64,000 nt of DNA from positions 5,104,565-5,168,564 of the forward strand of contig JAKZAN010000001.1 in assembly GCA_023053545.1 (NCBI GenBank). The letters run 5' to 3'. Source of the DNA: Lepidurus packardi (Eukaryota; Arthropoda; Branchiopoda; Notostraca; Triopsidae). The position numbers and the translations under genes were made by a program. The notes beneath the pieces are model-generated. The model was not told where the DNA came from, searched no databases, and worked only from the letters and a program-made list of their open reading frames with translations. Positions 54,745-64,000 of the stretch are shown here, piece after piece. How positions within the stretch are numbered: position 1 is the stretch's first letter; each line of letters opens with the position of its first letter.

Positions 54745-57203
54745 ATGTGTCATCTCCCCAGTGAAGATGACGCGCCTCATTTACCAGTGCTGCAATCCTG
54801 CGCCGAAAACGCCACGTATTTTTACGATGACCCCAGCGAAGACGGATCCAGATTATTCCGCGGCTTCAATGAAGTCGGCCAACAGCTAAAAAAGCTCGTT
54901 CCAGTCATGGAGCATATCGCTAAAATGGCTCCGAATTACGATATCGACAGTTCGACGCCAGGAAACGGCTTCCGAAGCTTCCTTCACATCACTAAACGCT
55001 GTTTGGCTGGCATATTGCGTTTAAGTCGTATTATCAAAGTAGAGCGCTCCTCTCCTTGGTTTCGTCTCAAAAAGCGCAATTACAGAAAGTAAGAAAACAA
55101 AAAACGAAAACTCGTATGACGTTTTGTACTGGCAAATACCATTTTGTACATTTTGTATTCATATTTTTAAACAGAGAACTCGAATCCTGGGTCCAGATAC
55201 TCGTCTCCTTACACACCTGTTTGTGTCACTTAGAAACTTTGGTTGAATGGAACGAACCTGACAGTCTTTTCCCTGCAAATAATGCGCACTCACCTCAAGA
55301 ATTGCTTCAACATGCTGAAGGCATCAATCAGTATTGCTTCTACGGACGGCATTTAGGATTTCAAGTATACGTTCATTAAAACTTTTTAACGTCAACGTCC
55401 AATTTCCCTAAATTTTTTTTTCTCAAGTTTTGTAAACCAATGCAAAACGCGTTACAGGGAATTTCCGTGGCAATGGCAGCATACAGTGACTTGTACTTCA
55501 GTAGAGGAGGCGTGGCTAAAAAAGCGGCTTCCGCATTATGGGGCAGTACGTTCCGGATAACTTCTTTTTCTAATACTGTATATATATACTGTATAGTTTT
55601 CTTGTTATCTCCATTATAGGCGTAAGATATGCAGCAGATCCTGAACATAAAGCATTACGGATTGTCAACGTAGCTCAGTACGCCACAGTTGATTTTTGCA
55701 AAGCCTTTTGGCTTTTGGCTGAAATGGGTAAGGTGTGAGAAAACATAAAAAAAGCATAGTGATCCTACTGTGTGTCTTATTTAGAGATTATGCGACGAGT
55801 GCCCGCTTTAGTTTGTCCACCTTTAGCGCTGAATCATTTAATTTCAATTCCCCCCGAGTCGTTATGCGTGGCAATGGAAGAAGACCCTTCGAAAAGCGTT
55901 GAAATCCCTCTGCCCACAGCATACGGTCCTCCCATGCCCATTTCAGCACGCCTCATCTCCTCAGTACCCAGGCGGGGCATGGTACTGAGACAGGTGCAAG
56001 TTTTTAACTACTTCTTTCGCTAATTCCGACAATTTTACATCGTTTTAGGTGGGAATAGGTTCGTTACTGCCCTTAACTGCACCAACGGATCAGCTCATAT
56101 TCCATTGCCATGGAGGGGGCTTTGTGGCCCAGAGCTCAAAGTCCCATGAAGTTTATCTGCGAATGTGGGCACATAGTCTGAAAGTTCCAATTCTTTCAGT
56201 GGATTATAGCTTAGCACCGGCTTGGCCTTATCCGCGAGCTTTGCAAGAAGTTCTCTACGTCTACGCCTGGGCAGTTAATAACAAACATTTGTTGGGCTGG
56301 ACGGGAAAAACAATCGTGTTTGCAGGCAAGAAAACTAATTTTTTGCTTTTAAACATTGAATTTCTTTCAACAATATGCCACAGGAGACTCTGCTGGAGCG
56401 AATTTGTTACTGGGAATGACTCTTCAGTTGATACAGATGGGAGCTAGATTACCTAATGGCTTGTTTCTCGCCTATGTCCCTTTGTTGGTGCAATTTGTTC
56501 CGTCGCCATCCCGTTTGCTCTGTCTTACGGATCCTTTACTGCCATTTGGCTTTATGATGCGTTGCTTACAAGGTAAAATTGAATGTAACTTCTGAATTTC
56601 TTACTTAGTGAACTTTAGTTTAAGATCTAATTAATTTTTAAAAATTTTTAGCCTATGCGGGTCATAGTGCAGTGCCAGATGAGCTTCTTCGTTTACAAGC
56701 TCCTGATACTCCTAGTCCATTGCCAGACGCAGAACGTAATGTTATAGAAAATGCCGATACTTTGGATAGCTTAGAACCCCAAAATCCTTCGCAAGAATTC
56801 TTCCAGTTCAACGTTGAGAAAGATCCTTTACTATCTCCTTATTTGGCTGATGACGCGTTACTTAAAAAGTTGCCTGTAGTAAGTTTTTTGTCCTGCGAAT
56901 TGGATCCGTGTTTAGATGATAGCGTTCAAATGTGCAGACGTTTGAAAAAGATCGAGAAACCTTACACTTTGGATATCTTAAAAGACTTGCCGCATGGTTT
57001 CCTCAACTTCGGCTTGGTAAAACCATATTACGTTTTACACCATGCAGTAACTCAAGTTATTGCGTGGTTTTATATATTCATTTACTGTTTTAATATATAC
57101 TAATTTGCTTTTTTTTTGTAATCAGGTCAGTAAAGATGCTCAGAAAGGATCAGAGCGCTGTGTGGAACGCTTGGCAGCGTTACTAGGGGTGTCTTTAGAC
57201 TAA
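54745..57203 (+). CDS. LIPE: Hormone-sensitive lipase
   Basis: Neutral lipase hydrolysing diacylglycerol and cholesteryl esters in fat stores. The HSL N-terminal domain starts at 54745 (exons 54745-55088 and 55175-55364, the second ending with [10 protein letters not shown]; further exons to about 56000). The alpha/beta hydrolase part starts with [11 protein letters not shown] (oxyanion hole) and [15 protein letters not shown]. The nucleophile elbow GDSAG spans an intron (56326-56383) with a GC rather than GT donor. The catalytic Asp lies in ELDPCLDDS and the His in LPHGF. Between AYAG (about 56660) and SPYLADD only about 60 residues lie, much shorter than the mammalian regulatory module, and no mammalian-type RRSV phosphosite is seen. 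The stop is at 57203. It is convergent with TRIR. Confidence 0.93.
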
Positions 57204-57336
57204 ACGGGTTATAGTGGTTATTTTTTTATTACTTTCTGTAAAGTTTTTTTTACTATCGTTGGTCGATTATTAATACAGGGTAATTCATAATCGAAAAGAC
57301 GGTGGAGAGAATTAAAAGAAAATTTCCCTTTTTGTT

Positions 57337-58426
57337 TTACTTGACCAAGGGGCGGTTTTGACGTTCTTCCTGACAGTTGCGCTCCTTGTACTTGCGCACT
57401 TCGCTCATGTACTGGGACCAAGCATCCTTCTTGGAGTTATCCTGGTGGAACATGTGATATTTTTACAATACAGATCAAAGGGACAAGATTAGCTTTTACT
57501 TCTTCTTCCTCGGCTGGTTTCTTGAGCTTTTCAACTTTTCCTGTTGGGAGAATTTTGCCACCTTTTCTCTTGCCCACCTGTAACATGAGACATCTCACAT
57601 GTTAGTTTGATCTAACATTGTAAAGGAAGAGCGCGGCCCTCCAATTTAGTTGAGGATTATAGGCTTACAACCCGTTCAGGTTTTGGCAGGGCTTCAAATG
57701 CTAAAGAACTTGATTAAACTAACCCGACGCCGCCAGCAACTTTTGCTCCTGCAGCTTCTAGTATGGACAAGTCACTTCGTCTCATCAAGTTAACCATAGT
57801 CGAGGGTGACGTAGGAAATGACTTACAAAACTAAGAAGATTTCCTGGTTTGGGTGCGACAGCAGCGGCACCGGATGGTTTCGAGGGGTTTTCAATGTCCT
57901 CCGTAGCTGGTTTAGGTTCAGACATCTTTTTGAACATCTCTAGGAAACTTCCATCGTTCTTGAAAGGCAACTGGGAAGTTTCTTCTTCTTCATCATTTTC
58001 TTCTTCTGGAGGTGCTTCTATTTCTCCAACGTTGGGTGGCGGAGTGACAGGAAATCCGTCACAAGCTGGTACTGATTGTGATTTTTGCTGGGCTGTTTGT
58101 TGTGGCATGAAATAATGCTGCGGAGCTGCGGACCAAGGTGTTTCAGAAGAAGTATTCTGGGACTTGGAGTACTTTCTCTCCCTGGAATCAGATCGTGTAT
58201 GATGACGAGACGAACGAGAACTATGGTGACGTTTGGGAGAACGGGAGCGAGACCTTCGGCGATCCCTCGATCGCGAACGAGTCGACGATGAAGACGTTGA
58301 ATAACGACGCTGCTTTTTGTGACTTCTACGGTGTAGAGAACTTTTCTTTGAACTTCTACGATCCCGAGAACGACTTCGGGATCGAGAAACAGAACGTGAA
58401 TCTTTTCCCGACTTCTTGGGTGCCAT
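57337..58426 (-). CDS. TRIR: TRIR-like protein (telomerase RNA component interacting RNase homologue) with RS-rich N-terminus
   Basis: The C-terminal half matches the small vertebrate protein TRIR (C19orf43): NDGSFLEMFKKM, then VGKRKGGKILPTGKVEKLK in exon 2 (about 57578-57505), then DAWSQYMSEVRKYKERNC and RPLVK at the C-terminus in exon 3, stop at 57337. TRIR was reported to have exoribonuclease activity and to interact with telomerase RNA. The N-terminal about 90 residues are an Arg/Ser-dipeptide-rich domain (SRSVSRSRSRSRDRRSS), which the vertebrate protein lacks as I recall it. The start MAPKKSGKD at 58426 is preferred over an upstream ATG at 58459 (MHALW), but both are in frame. An RS domain suggests nuclear speckle localisation or splicing contacts. 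Confidence 0.82.
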
Positions 58427-58950
58427 TTTGTTTCGACTTTGTTTCCACAAAGCATGCATAGATGGCGCTAGTCCTGTGGTAACGTTTGATGGTGAATACA
58501 AAAACTGCCCGATTTAGCCTCGACATTCAAATTATTCTCATTCAGATACATATTTGCTTATCAACTTTCACTAAGTCGTACAATCAATCTGACATGCTTA
58601 TTGGAATTCATGCAGCAATTTTTCCCTTATAACTACATAACACAAACTCACTGTGAAATACGAAGAAACGAAAAAATCAAAGTACATTTGCTCTCCCAAG
58701 TTTTCCCCATGTAGGGTTTGTGTCAACGTACATCTGTGTATAGCAAGCTTCATTTGCTAGTCACTCTTTTACCACTTCTAATTGCGTGTGCCGATTTCGG
58801 AATCAAAGCCAGTGTTTGGCAAACCAGCACTTAGTTTCCACTATGAACAAGATTGGAATGTCTTGTTCGCAGGGGTTTCCGATAAAAGTTTGAGAAAAAA
58901 TTTCAGGTAATTTCTAAAACTTTCACTTCCTCCTGCTCGCCCACGCTTAG
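58427..58950. other. Intergenic region between TRIR and the Myb/SANT gene
   Basis: 524 bp without a recognised gene; contains the TRIR promoter and the 3' UTR of the Myb/SANT gene. Confidence 0.55.
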
Positions 58951-60106
58951 TCACATGGTAGGATACACGGTCCCATCGGTCGTGTACTCTACACCACCAG
59001 TTGACACTGACACGGCCACTACGTCATGGGTTTTATTCACATCTCCTTCACATCGCGTGGCGAATCCTAAGGCACCGCAAGACTTCAAAATGGCTCCCAT
59101 TTGCTGGGCCATGGTACTCAGTAGCCGTAGCTCATGCTGCCTCTGCGCTTCCTGGCGCCGAGCTTCAGCTTCGAACCGTTTCTCTTCCAATTCTTTCTCG
59201 AGGCGCAACCGCTGCTCCTCCAAAGCTGCAAATCGCTCATTGGCCGTATTCTGGGCCGATATTAGCTTGTCAATCAAGGTATAGACAGCAGCACGGTGCA
59301 TTTTCCGGCTTTTATGGCGCTGGGATTTTTTCCGCTCATGACGGAGCCCGCGAGATGTGGGTACGGTACCGGTCGCGTTAAAACCCAACCGAGATGACTG
59401 ATTGCCTTCCAAATCTCCCGGATCGGAGGAACTGGAATCCGAGGTATTACTCACGCTTACGGCTTCGGCCAAAATGTCTGCCATACCTCCTAACCCTGCA
59501 TACATTAAGATTCTAAGTCAATTGTTTGCTAAAAAAAGGAAAAATAACCGTTGGTTAGATCATCCGTGCTTAGACGCGTTCGATGGTCAGCTGTTGGATC
59601 ATGAACTGTTTCAATGGTCTCGTTTTCGCCAACAGTTACGTTCACGCCTTGGACATGGACCACTTGGACGCCTTCTAGGCAATTGGAACTTGATCCTGCG
59701 CGCCGTGTTAAAACTTCGTGTAGCTTGAAGTATAAACGACCGCGTTGCTTACGTTCCGACTGTTCAAACAGAGAAGACTTATACAATCTTTTAAATCGTA
59801 CAGTTCAAACTTTAACGAACATATCGTCTCAACTTGATGATTTACATTGATTATTACCTTGACTAATCCATTGTTGATCTTTTTATACAAGGATTTCAGC
59901 TTTTTGATCTTTTCGCGACACTGGACTGCTGTTTTATCGATTCCACGTTGAGCCAATCCTTGCGCGATTTTATCATACGCGTGCTTGTTATGCGGACTCG
60001 ACTCTAGTAAGCCTTGAATTTCATCTGCGCCCCAAAAATCCAACAATTCTTCGGTTTCTTCTTCGCTCCAATTAATTCCTCTATTGCGCTTAAATCCAGC
60101 CGCCAT
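58951..60106 (-). CDS. Myb/SANT-like DNA-binding domain protein
   Basis: A trihelix-type (Myb_DNA-bind_4) protein. Exon 1 (60106 to about 59860) has the three-helix domain: NWSEEETEELLDFW, then KHAYDKIAQGLAQRGIDKTAVQCREKIKKLKSLYKK. Exon 2 (about 59764-59552) completes it with RGRLYFKLHEVL and a linker. Exon 3 (about 59503-58951) has a basic patch (RHERKKSQRHKSRK) and a long charged coiled coil (RFAALEEQRLRLEKELEEKRFEAEARRQEAQRQ), a layout common in arthropod transposase-derived or regulatory DNA-binding proteins. Three exons; about 330 residues. Its targets are unknown. No defect is seen, so it is likely a host gene rather than an active element. Confidence 0.85.
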
Positions 60107-60852
60107 TCTGCAAAATTACACACAAAATAGAATTATTTATCATATCATAGGTGTTCCGCAAAGCATAGTATTCTGCAGTACGAGTTTGAGAGCCTTCTGT
60201 TCTTTGAATCATAACTTGAAATAGACACTGTTATGCTTCATTTAAGGTTTGGAATATTTTTCGAATTAATTTGAAGTTTACAAGATTAATGAAGGCATTA
60301 TTTAGTTATTTTTAGGCGGGAAAACTCAGCTCGGCGGCCTAATTTGACCCTTGTAAGAAAGTTTTACTCGGGTCGTTGTCAAGGGCTAAGCAAGGGCCGA
60401 GCAGGGGAGAAGATGGCCGACTTGTCGGGTATCAACAAACCAGTAATAACGTGGTCTAGATCACGAAAAACAGTTATTTAGTCAACTGAAAGTAATTGTG
60501 TTACCTTGTTATCTATAATATGTGCTTATTTCGCAGTTGTCCTTGCTGTAAGTCAAGATATGTACAAATGCGTGCCTAGAATTGGCCTGATAATGGCCAG
60601 GCACGCCAAGGCCAGACACAGGAAATGGAAGGAGTATTAATGGGGCGCCAAATTTGAAAGTTGCCACGCCACTATAGGAAGTTGTCTTGTTTAACATAGT
60701 TAAAAAAAACGTACGCATTTAATATTAAAAGGCAGTCGGATGTTTTTCATACAAATTATGTGTTCTTGTATAACAAAATACGATTTCAATTTGCCAACTT
60801 TCCGAATTTTTCCGAATTTGACGTGAAGAATAGTTCAATCCATATTATCAGC
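60107..60852. other. Intergenic region between the Myb/SANT and MAGE genes
   Basis: 746 bp, no gene recognised. Open frames at 60509-60718 and 60760-60966 are not supported; the latter overlaps the last MAGE exon on the opposite strand. Confidence 0.55.
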
Positions 60853-62058
60853 TCATTCGTCACCGTCTTCTTCATCGTCACCGAAACCACCTTCCTCATT
60901 GTCATCTTGCAAAGCTTTCTTGTACAGCTCTCCAAATTCCCTTGGTTGGAGCTGATAACACTATAGAAAAACATTAAAAAAAAGTGCAGTTAAAGCGTTT
61001 CGTAGGGATTTGAAATAGATATATTCTTACTTTACTAGCCAATTCCACCATTTGCATTTTGGTAAATTCCTTCACAGCCCTAATTCCCCATGTATATTCT
61101 ACGTAGGTTACTTCTCCGTCATTAAGTTCAATGACGCTACTATTCACGTAGCCTTGGCGTGCCAGATCCTAAATCAAACATTTAAGTAATATAGTGAATA
61201 CAAATTTCTTAGCCAACTTTTAATAGTTTTTTTCCGTCAGCAAGTCCCGATTTGTCCAGTTTTTTGGCCAGTACAGCTGGTCTCGTGAAGCCAGTTTTTT
61301 CGATCAAGCTCAAAAGTTCTCCTACAAGTTGAGTAGACAGGTTACAAGCGTCGAAGTAGAACGATTATTACAAGCGTAAGGAATTTGCTTGGGAATGTCA
61401 GACTAAAACTAGATAAGTAAGGAAAAGTTTGTGTGGCTTCAGCTTTACTTCAGATTGCGTTAATAATCATTTTAAGCAATAAGAGGGGTATATTCATAAA
61501 ATATCTTACCTTCCTTTATGACATCTCCAGCTAGAAATATCTTGCAGAGGACTAGAACTATTAAACAGTGTTCCGTGGTAACTTCTTCAGCTTGGGGGAA
61601 ATTGTTATCTAGCTTATTGAATACGACAAAATGACCACTTCCAGTTGATTCGAAAGACAGTCCGTATACCTGTAACAAAACAATTTAGAAACGTGATCCA
61701 TAAGAAAACGAAAGTCAGAAAGTGATCAATTACATCTTCTAATCGCAATTTAGCTAATTTCAGTACAGCATTGCAAACTTTCCCATTATACTTTTGCCTT
61801 GGGAAGACGAACTGGGTAACGTCACCCCGTTTGATAGGCGTTTTCTTTTGCTCTGCAATCAACATAAATTGGACAATATTGACAACAGAATTTTCATAAT
61901 CGCCGCTTGCTAACAACGCCTCTAACTCGTGTGGTTGAGCAGGGGAGGAATAACTGCTCTGGCTTAATCGTGCAATTTTCTTCCGTTGCTGTTTAATAAA
62001 GAAAAATACACAATTAGGTTCATTTTAATTGATTTATCACAAAAATACTTACAGACAT
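60853..62058 (-). CDS. MAGE-domain protein, NSMCE3-like subunit of SMC5/6
   Basis: The single MAGE gene of arthropods is the NSE3 subunit of the SMC5/6 complex, which acts with the NSE1 ubiquitin ligase in DNA repair. Exon 1 encodes only Met-Ser (62058-62053). The MAGE homology domain runs over the next exons: NSVVNIVQFMLIAEQKKTPIKRGDV (61990-61733), GLSFESTGSGHFVVFNK and LCKIFLAGDVIKEG (about 61671-61513), LLSLIEKTGF (about 61319-61215), VEYTWGIRAVKEFTKMQMVELASK (61170-61032), then an acidic tail ending FGDDEEDGDE at 60853. About 258 residues. The domain order is two winged helices, as in MAGE proteins. Confidence 0.88.
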
Positions 62059-62348
62059 TTTGCACTCTCACAACCAACAACAATCGAACGACACATGGTG
62101 GGTGTGGCTAAATTTCACTCCTACCTAACGGTTTTTCTTTTTATTAAACCGATTAGGCTTGCGTCTTTTCTCGGATTCTTTATTAACGCTTGGTTTATTT
62201 AAGAACCCAAATCGTAATTTTCATTATGTTCAAGAAAAGCAGTTTATTACGATCATTTATCCAAAGCCACTGTACAGCGTCAGGAATACGACACACTTCC
62301 TTGATAAGAATAACCCATGTGGCACGGACATTATTAAGCAAAACACGT

Positions 62349-64000
62349 TCAAACAACCTTGTCAAAATCTCGTTTATCAAATTCTTCCAACTTTGCCCTT
62401 TTGGTCACTTCTGCTTCCCCTTCATCAGGTTTTCGCTGAAGAAATATCAGACTTTAACACCACTTTAAAAGCAAATAAGCTTAATTAGTTTACCTTCTTC
62501 TTAACCAAATGAGAAATGTTGGAAACTGGTTTATCGGAAATAGACGGAGTTGCAGCAGTGGAAGTTGACATTCCAAAAGACGAAGAACCAGAAACGGTTT
62601 CGGAAGCATGGCTCCCGTTGACTTTGGAAGTACTAGCTGTTTCACTGGAACTGGAAAATCCCATCTGGGAATTCGGAAAATAATAACAGAATTCATAAAA
62701 AATTCCAACAAAATAAGGTGGCATTTGCCTCTTCTTGGAGTTTTCGAACCGCTTCTCGTTTCAAATCTTCCGTATCGGTCACTTTGCTTTGAATATCAGG
62801 TAAAAGGGACGTCAGTTCTTCCAATTCACCCTGTTCGGTATAAAACGGGTTTCGGGTGGCTGCATCTTCTTCTGGTTGCGCCACTCCTACAAGACACAAA
62901 CTTATTAACATCCAATACAAACAATGTAATAATTATCCTAAACTGTACCCTTAGCCTTGTCTTCAATTTTCTTTTTCAGGTTGTCTATTCTGTCCTGGAT
63001 AACTTTGGCAGCAGCTTTAAAATGTGAGATGGCTGTGTTAAATTCGTTGGCAAAAGAATACGCCATGCCTAACTGGTAACGAGTTTCGGCTAAATATCTC
63101 GAATCTGGGGCGTAGATTTGGGATTGAAGATTTAAACAATCCTAAAACGACTCGTTTAAGCTTCAGGAAACCGAAAGTTGACAAATTACCAGCAAGTCTT
63201 CAATTGCTGCGGTAAAATTCTCTGACTCCATGGAAACTTCGGCTAAACGCAACAAAGTGTCTGCTAAACGCGGCTTGATACTGGAATCCGATTCTACTTG
63301 GCGCTTGAAAATAAGTTTGGCCAACTCGAGCATTTCCCAAGCTAATTGCAGATTAGACACTTCTTCCTCTTTAGCTTCTTCACTGTCGGATTTGCCGTCT
63401 TCAGAACCATTGGGATCTACATAACAGACACAAAATAAAAAGAAATATGAACAAAAGAGAAATAGGAATCATACTTTGAGAGACTGTGGCGTTTGGCTCA
63501 GCTATACTTTTGCCTTTGCCTTCATCTGGAACTTCTGCATCTACTTGAGAATCTCCTTCTTCCTCCTCGCCTTCAACATCCGCGTCGTTTTCTTCTTCAC
63601 TCTCGTCTTCGTCGCTCTTGTGTGCTGGTTTGTCTGTTTCCATACCAGGACCCAAAACGTCTGCATCAATACGAGCCATTTCAAGTAGGGCGGTGCCATA
63701 ATAGAAGTAAGCGTCCGCACATTCTAAAGCCGTCTCGCCGTATTGCTCAGCCAGCAAGCTGCACGCTTCCTGAAGTGTTTGGACAGCGAGGGGAATGTCG
63801 GATACCAACAGATGCCTTCTGCCTTGCGTAAGAAGATTCAAAGCAGATTGCGTCACATTCCTGGAAGAAATTGAAGTGAATTAACAATTTTTTGCCTAAA
63901 GTAAGAACCAAATACAGTTCTTTGTCGTCGAGTCTGGAGGACGAAGCTTTAGGCTCAACTTTAAGTTCAGTTTTAGGTTTTTTAACTTCATTTTCTTGAT
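62349..64000 (-). CDS. NASP: NASP, histone chaperone (C-terminal part; 5' end outside the window)
   Basis: Binds histones H3-H4 (and linker H1) in the nucleus through SHNi-TPR repeats. The visible part starts in a linker exon (64000-63915) and continues with TPR1, ALNLLTQGRRHLLVSDIPLAVQ, then YGETALECADAYFYYGTALLEMAR (about 63856-63660). An acidic stretch (DEDESEEENDADVEGEEEE) lies within this TPR, as in NASP. Further exons carry LQLAWEMLELAKLIFKRQ (about 63390), a TPR ending SYSFANEF-type repeats and a coiled helix, then TDTEDLKREAVRKLQEE, then the NASP signature ISHLVKKK and a basic C-terminus ending at 62349. It lies 290 bp upstream of the MAGE gene, on the same strand. Confidence 0.9.

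Noticed and set aside
1..64000. CRISPR array, operon or prokaryotic insertion
   Set aside because: Spliced genes throughout, no regular spacer-repeat array, and no prokaryotic gene cluster; the repeats seen are transposon ends, LTRs, minisatellite and homopolymers.

Overview
This is eukaryotic nuclear DNA from an arthropod. The compact genes, introns mostly 55-100 bp, many head-to-head and tail-to-tail gene pairs, and arthropod-type hAT, MULE, gypsy and non-LTR elements suggest a small-genome crustacean such as a cladoceran (Daphnia-like). That taxon is an inference from style, not from a marker gene. Fourteen conserved protein-coding genes are recognisable by family motifs; two run off the window edges.

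Layout. 1-12.9 kb: the 3'-truncated end of an oxysterol-binding-protein-related gene (OSBPL9/10/11 type, minus), head-to-head with SNF8/VPS22 (ESCRT-II, plus); then a LAP-family leucine-rich-repeat scaffold (minus) that lacks a PDZ domain and has a serine/proline tail with SxIP motifs; a 2.6 kb gene-poor stretch; and CLN3 (battenin, minus). 13.25-34.5 kb is a mobile-element block. A hAT element (A, 13261-30097) has been split by a MULE (14061-17142), a Ty3/gypsy LTR retrotransposon (17523-24116) and a second hAT (B, 26015-29711). The outer element and each of these three insertions has a readable target-site duplication. Next to the block lies a decayed non-LTR retrotransposon (about 30165-32990, minus) carrying its own 300 bp hAT-type MITE, then a DUF4806-type gene remnant and a small minisatellite.

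36.5-64 kb is again gene-dense: plastin/fimbrin (minus, with several candidate alternative first exons), SMIM15-like (plus), NDUFAF2 (minus), MFAP1 (plus), collagen prolyl 4-hydroxylase alpha (minus), the ribosomal prolyl hydroxylase OGFOD1 (minus), MIER-type ELM2-SANT co-repressor (minus), hormone-sensitive lipase (plus), a TRIR-like protein with an RS-rich N-terminus (minus), a Myb/SANT-like DNA-binding protein (minus), a MAGE/NSMCE3 homologue (minus) and the C-terminal part of NASP (minus, open at the right edge).

The host genes are housekeeping functions (lipid transfer, endosomal sorting, lysosome, actin bundling, complex I assembly, splicing, collagen and ribosomal proline hydroxylation, chromatin, lipolysis, SMC5/6, histone chaperoning) and do not form one pathway. 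I found no evidence of a wholly new system. The most informative material is the nested transposon block, the PDZ-less SxIP LAP protein, the RS-TRIR architecture and the alternative plastin N-termini.
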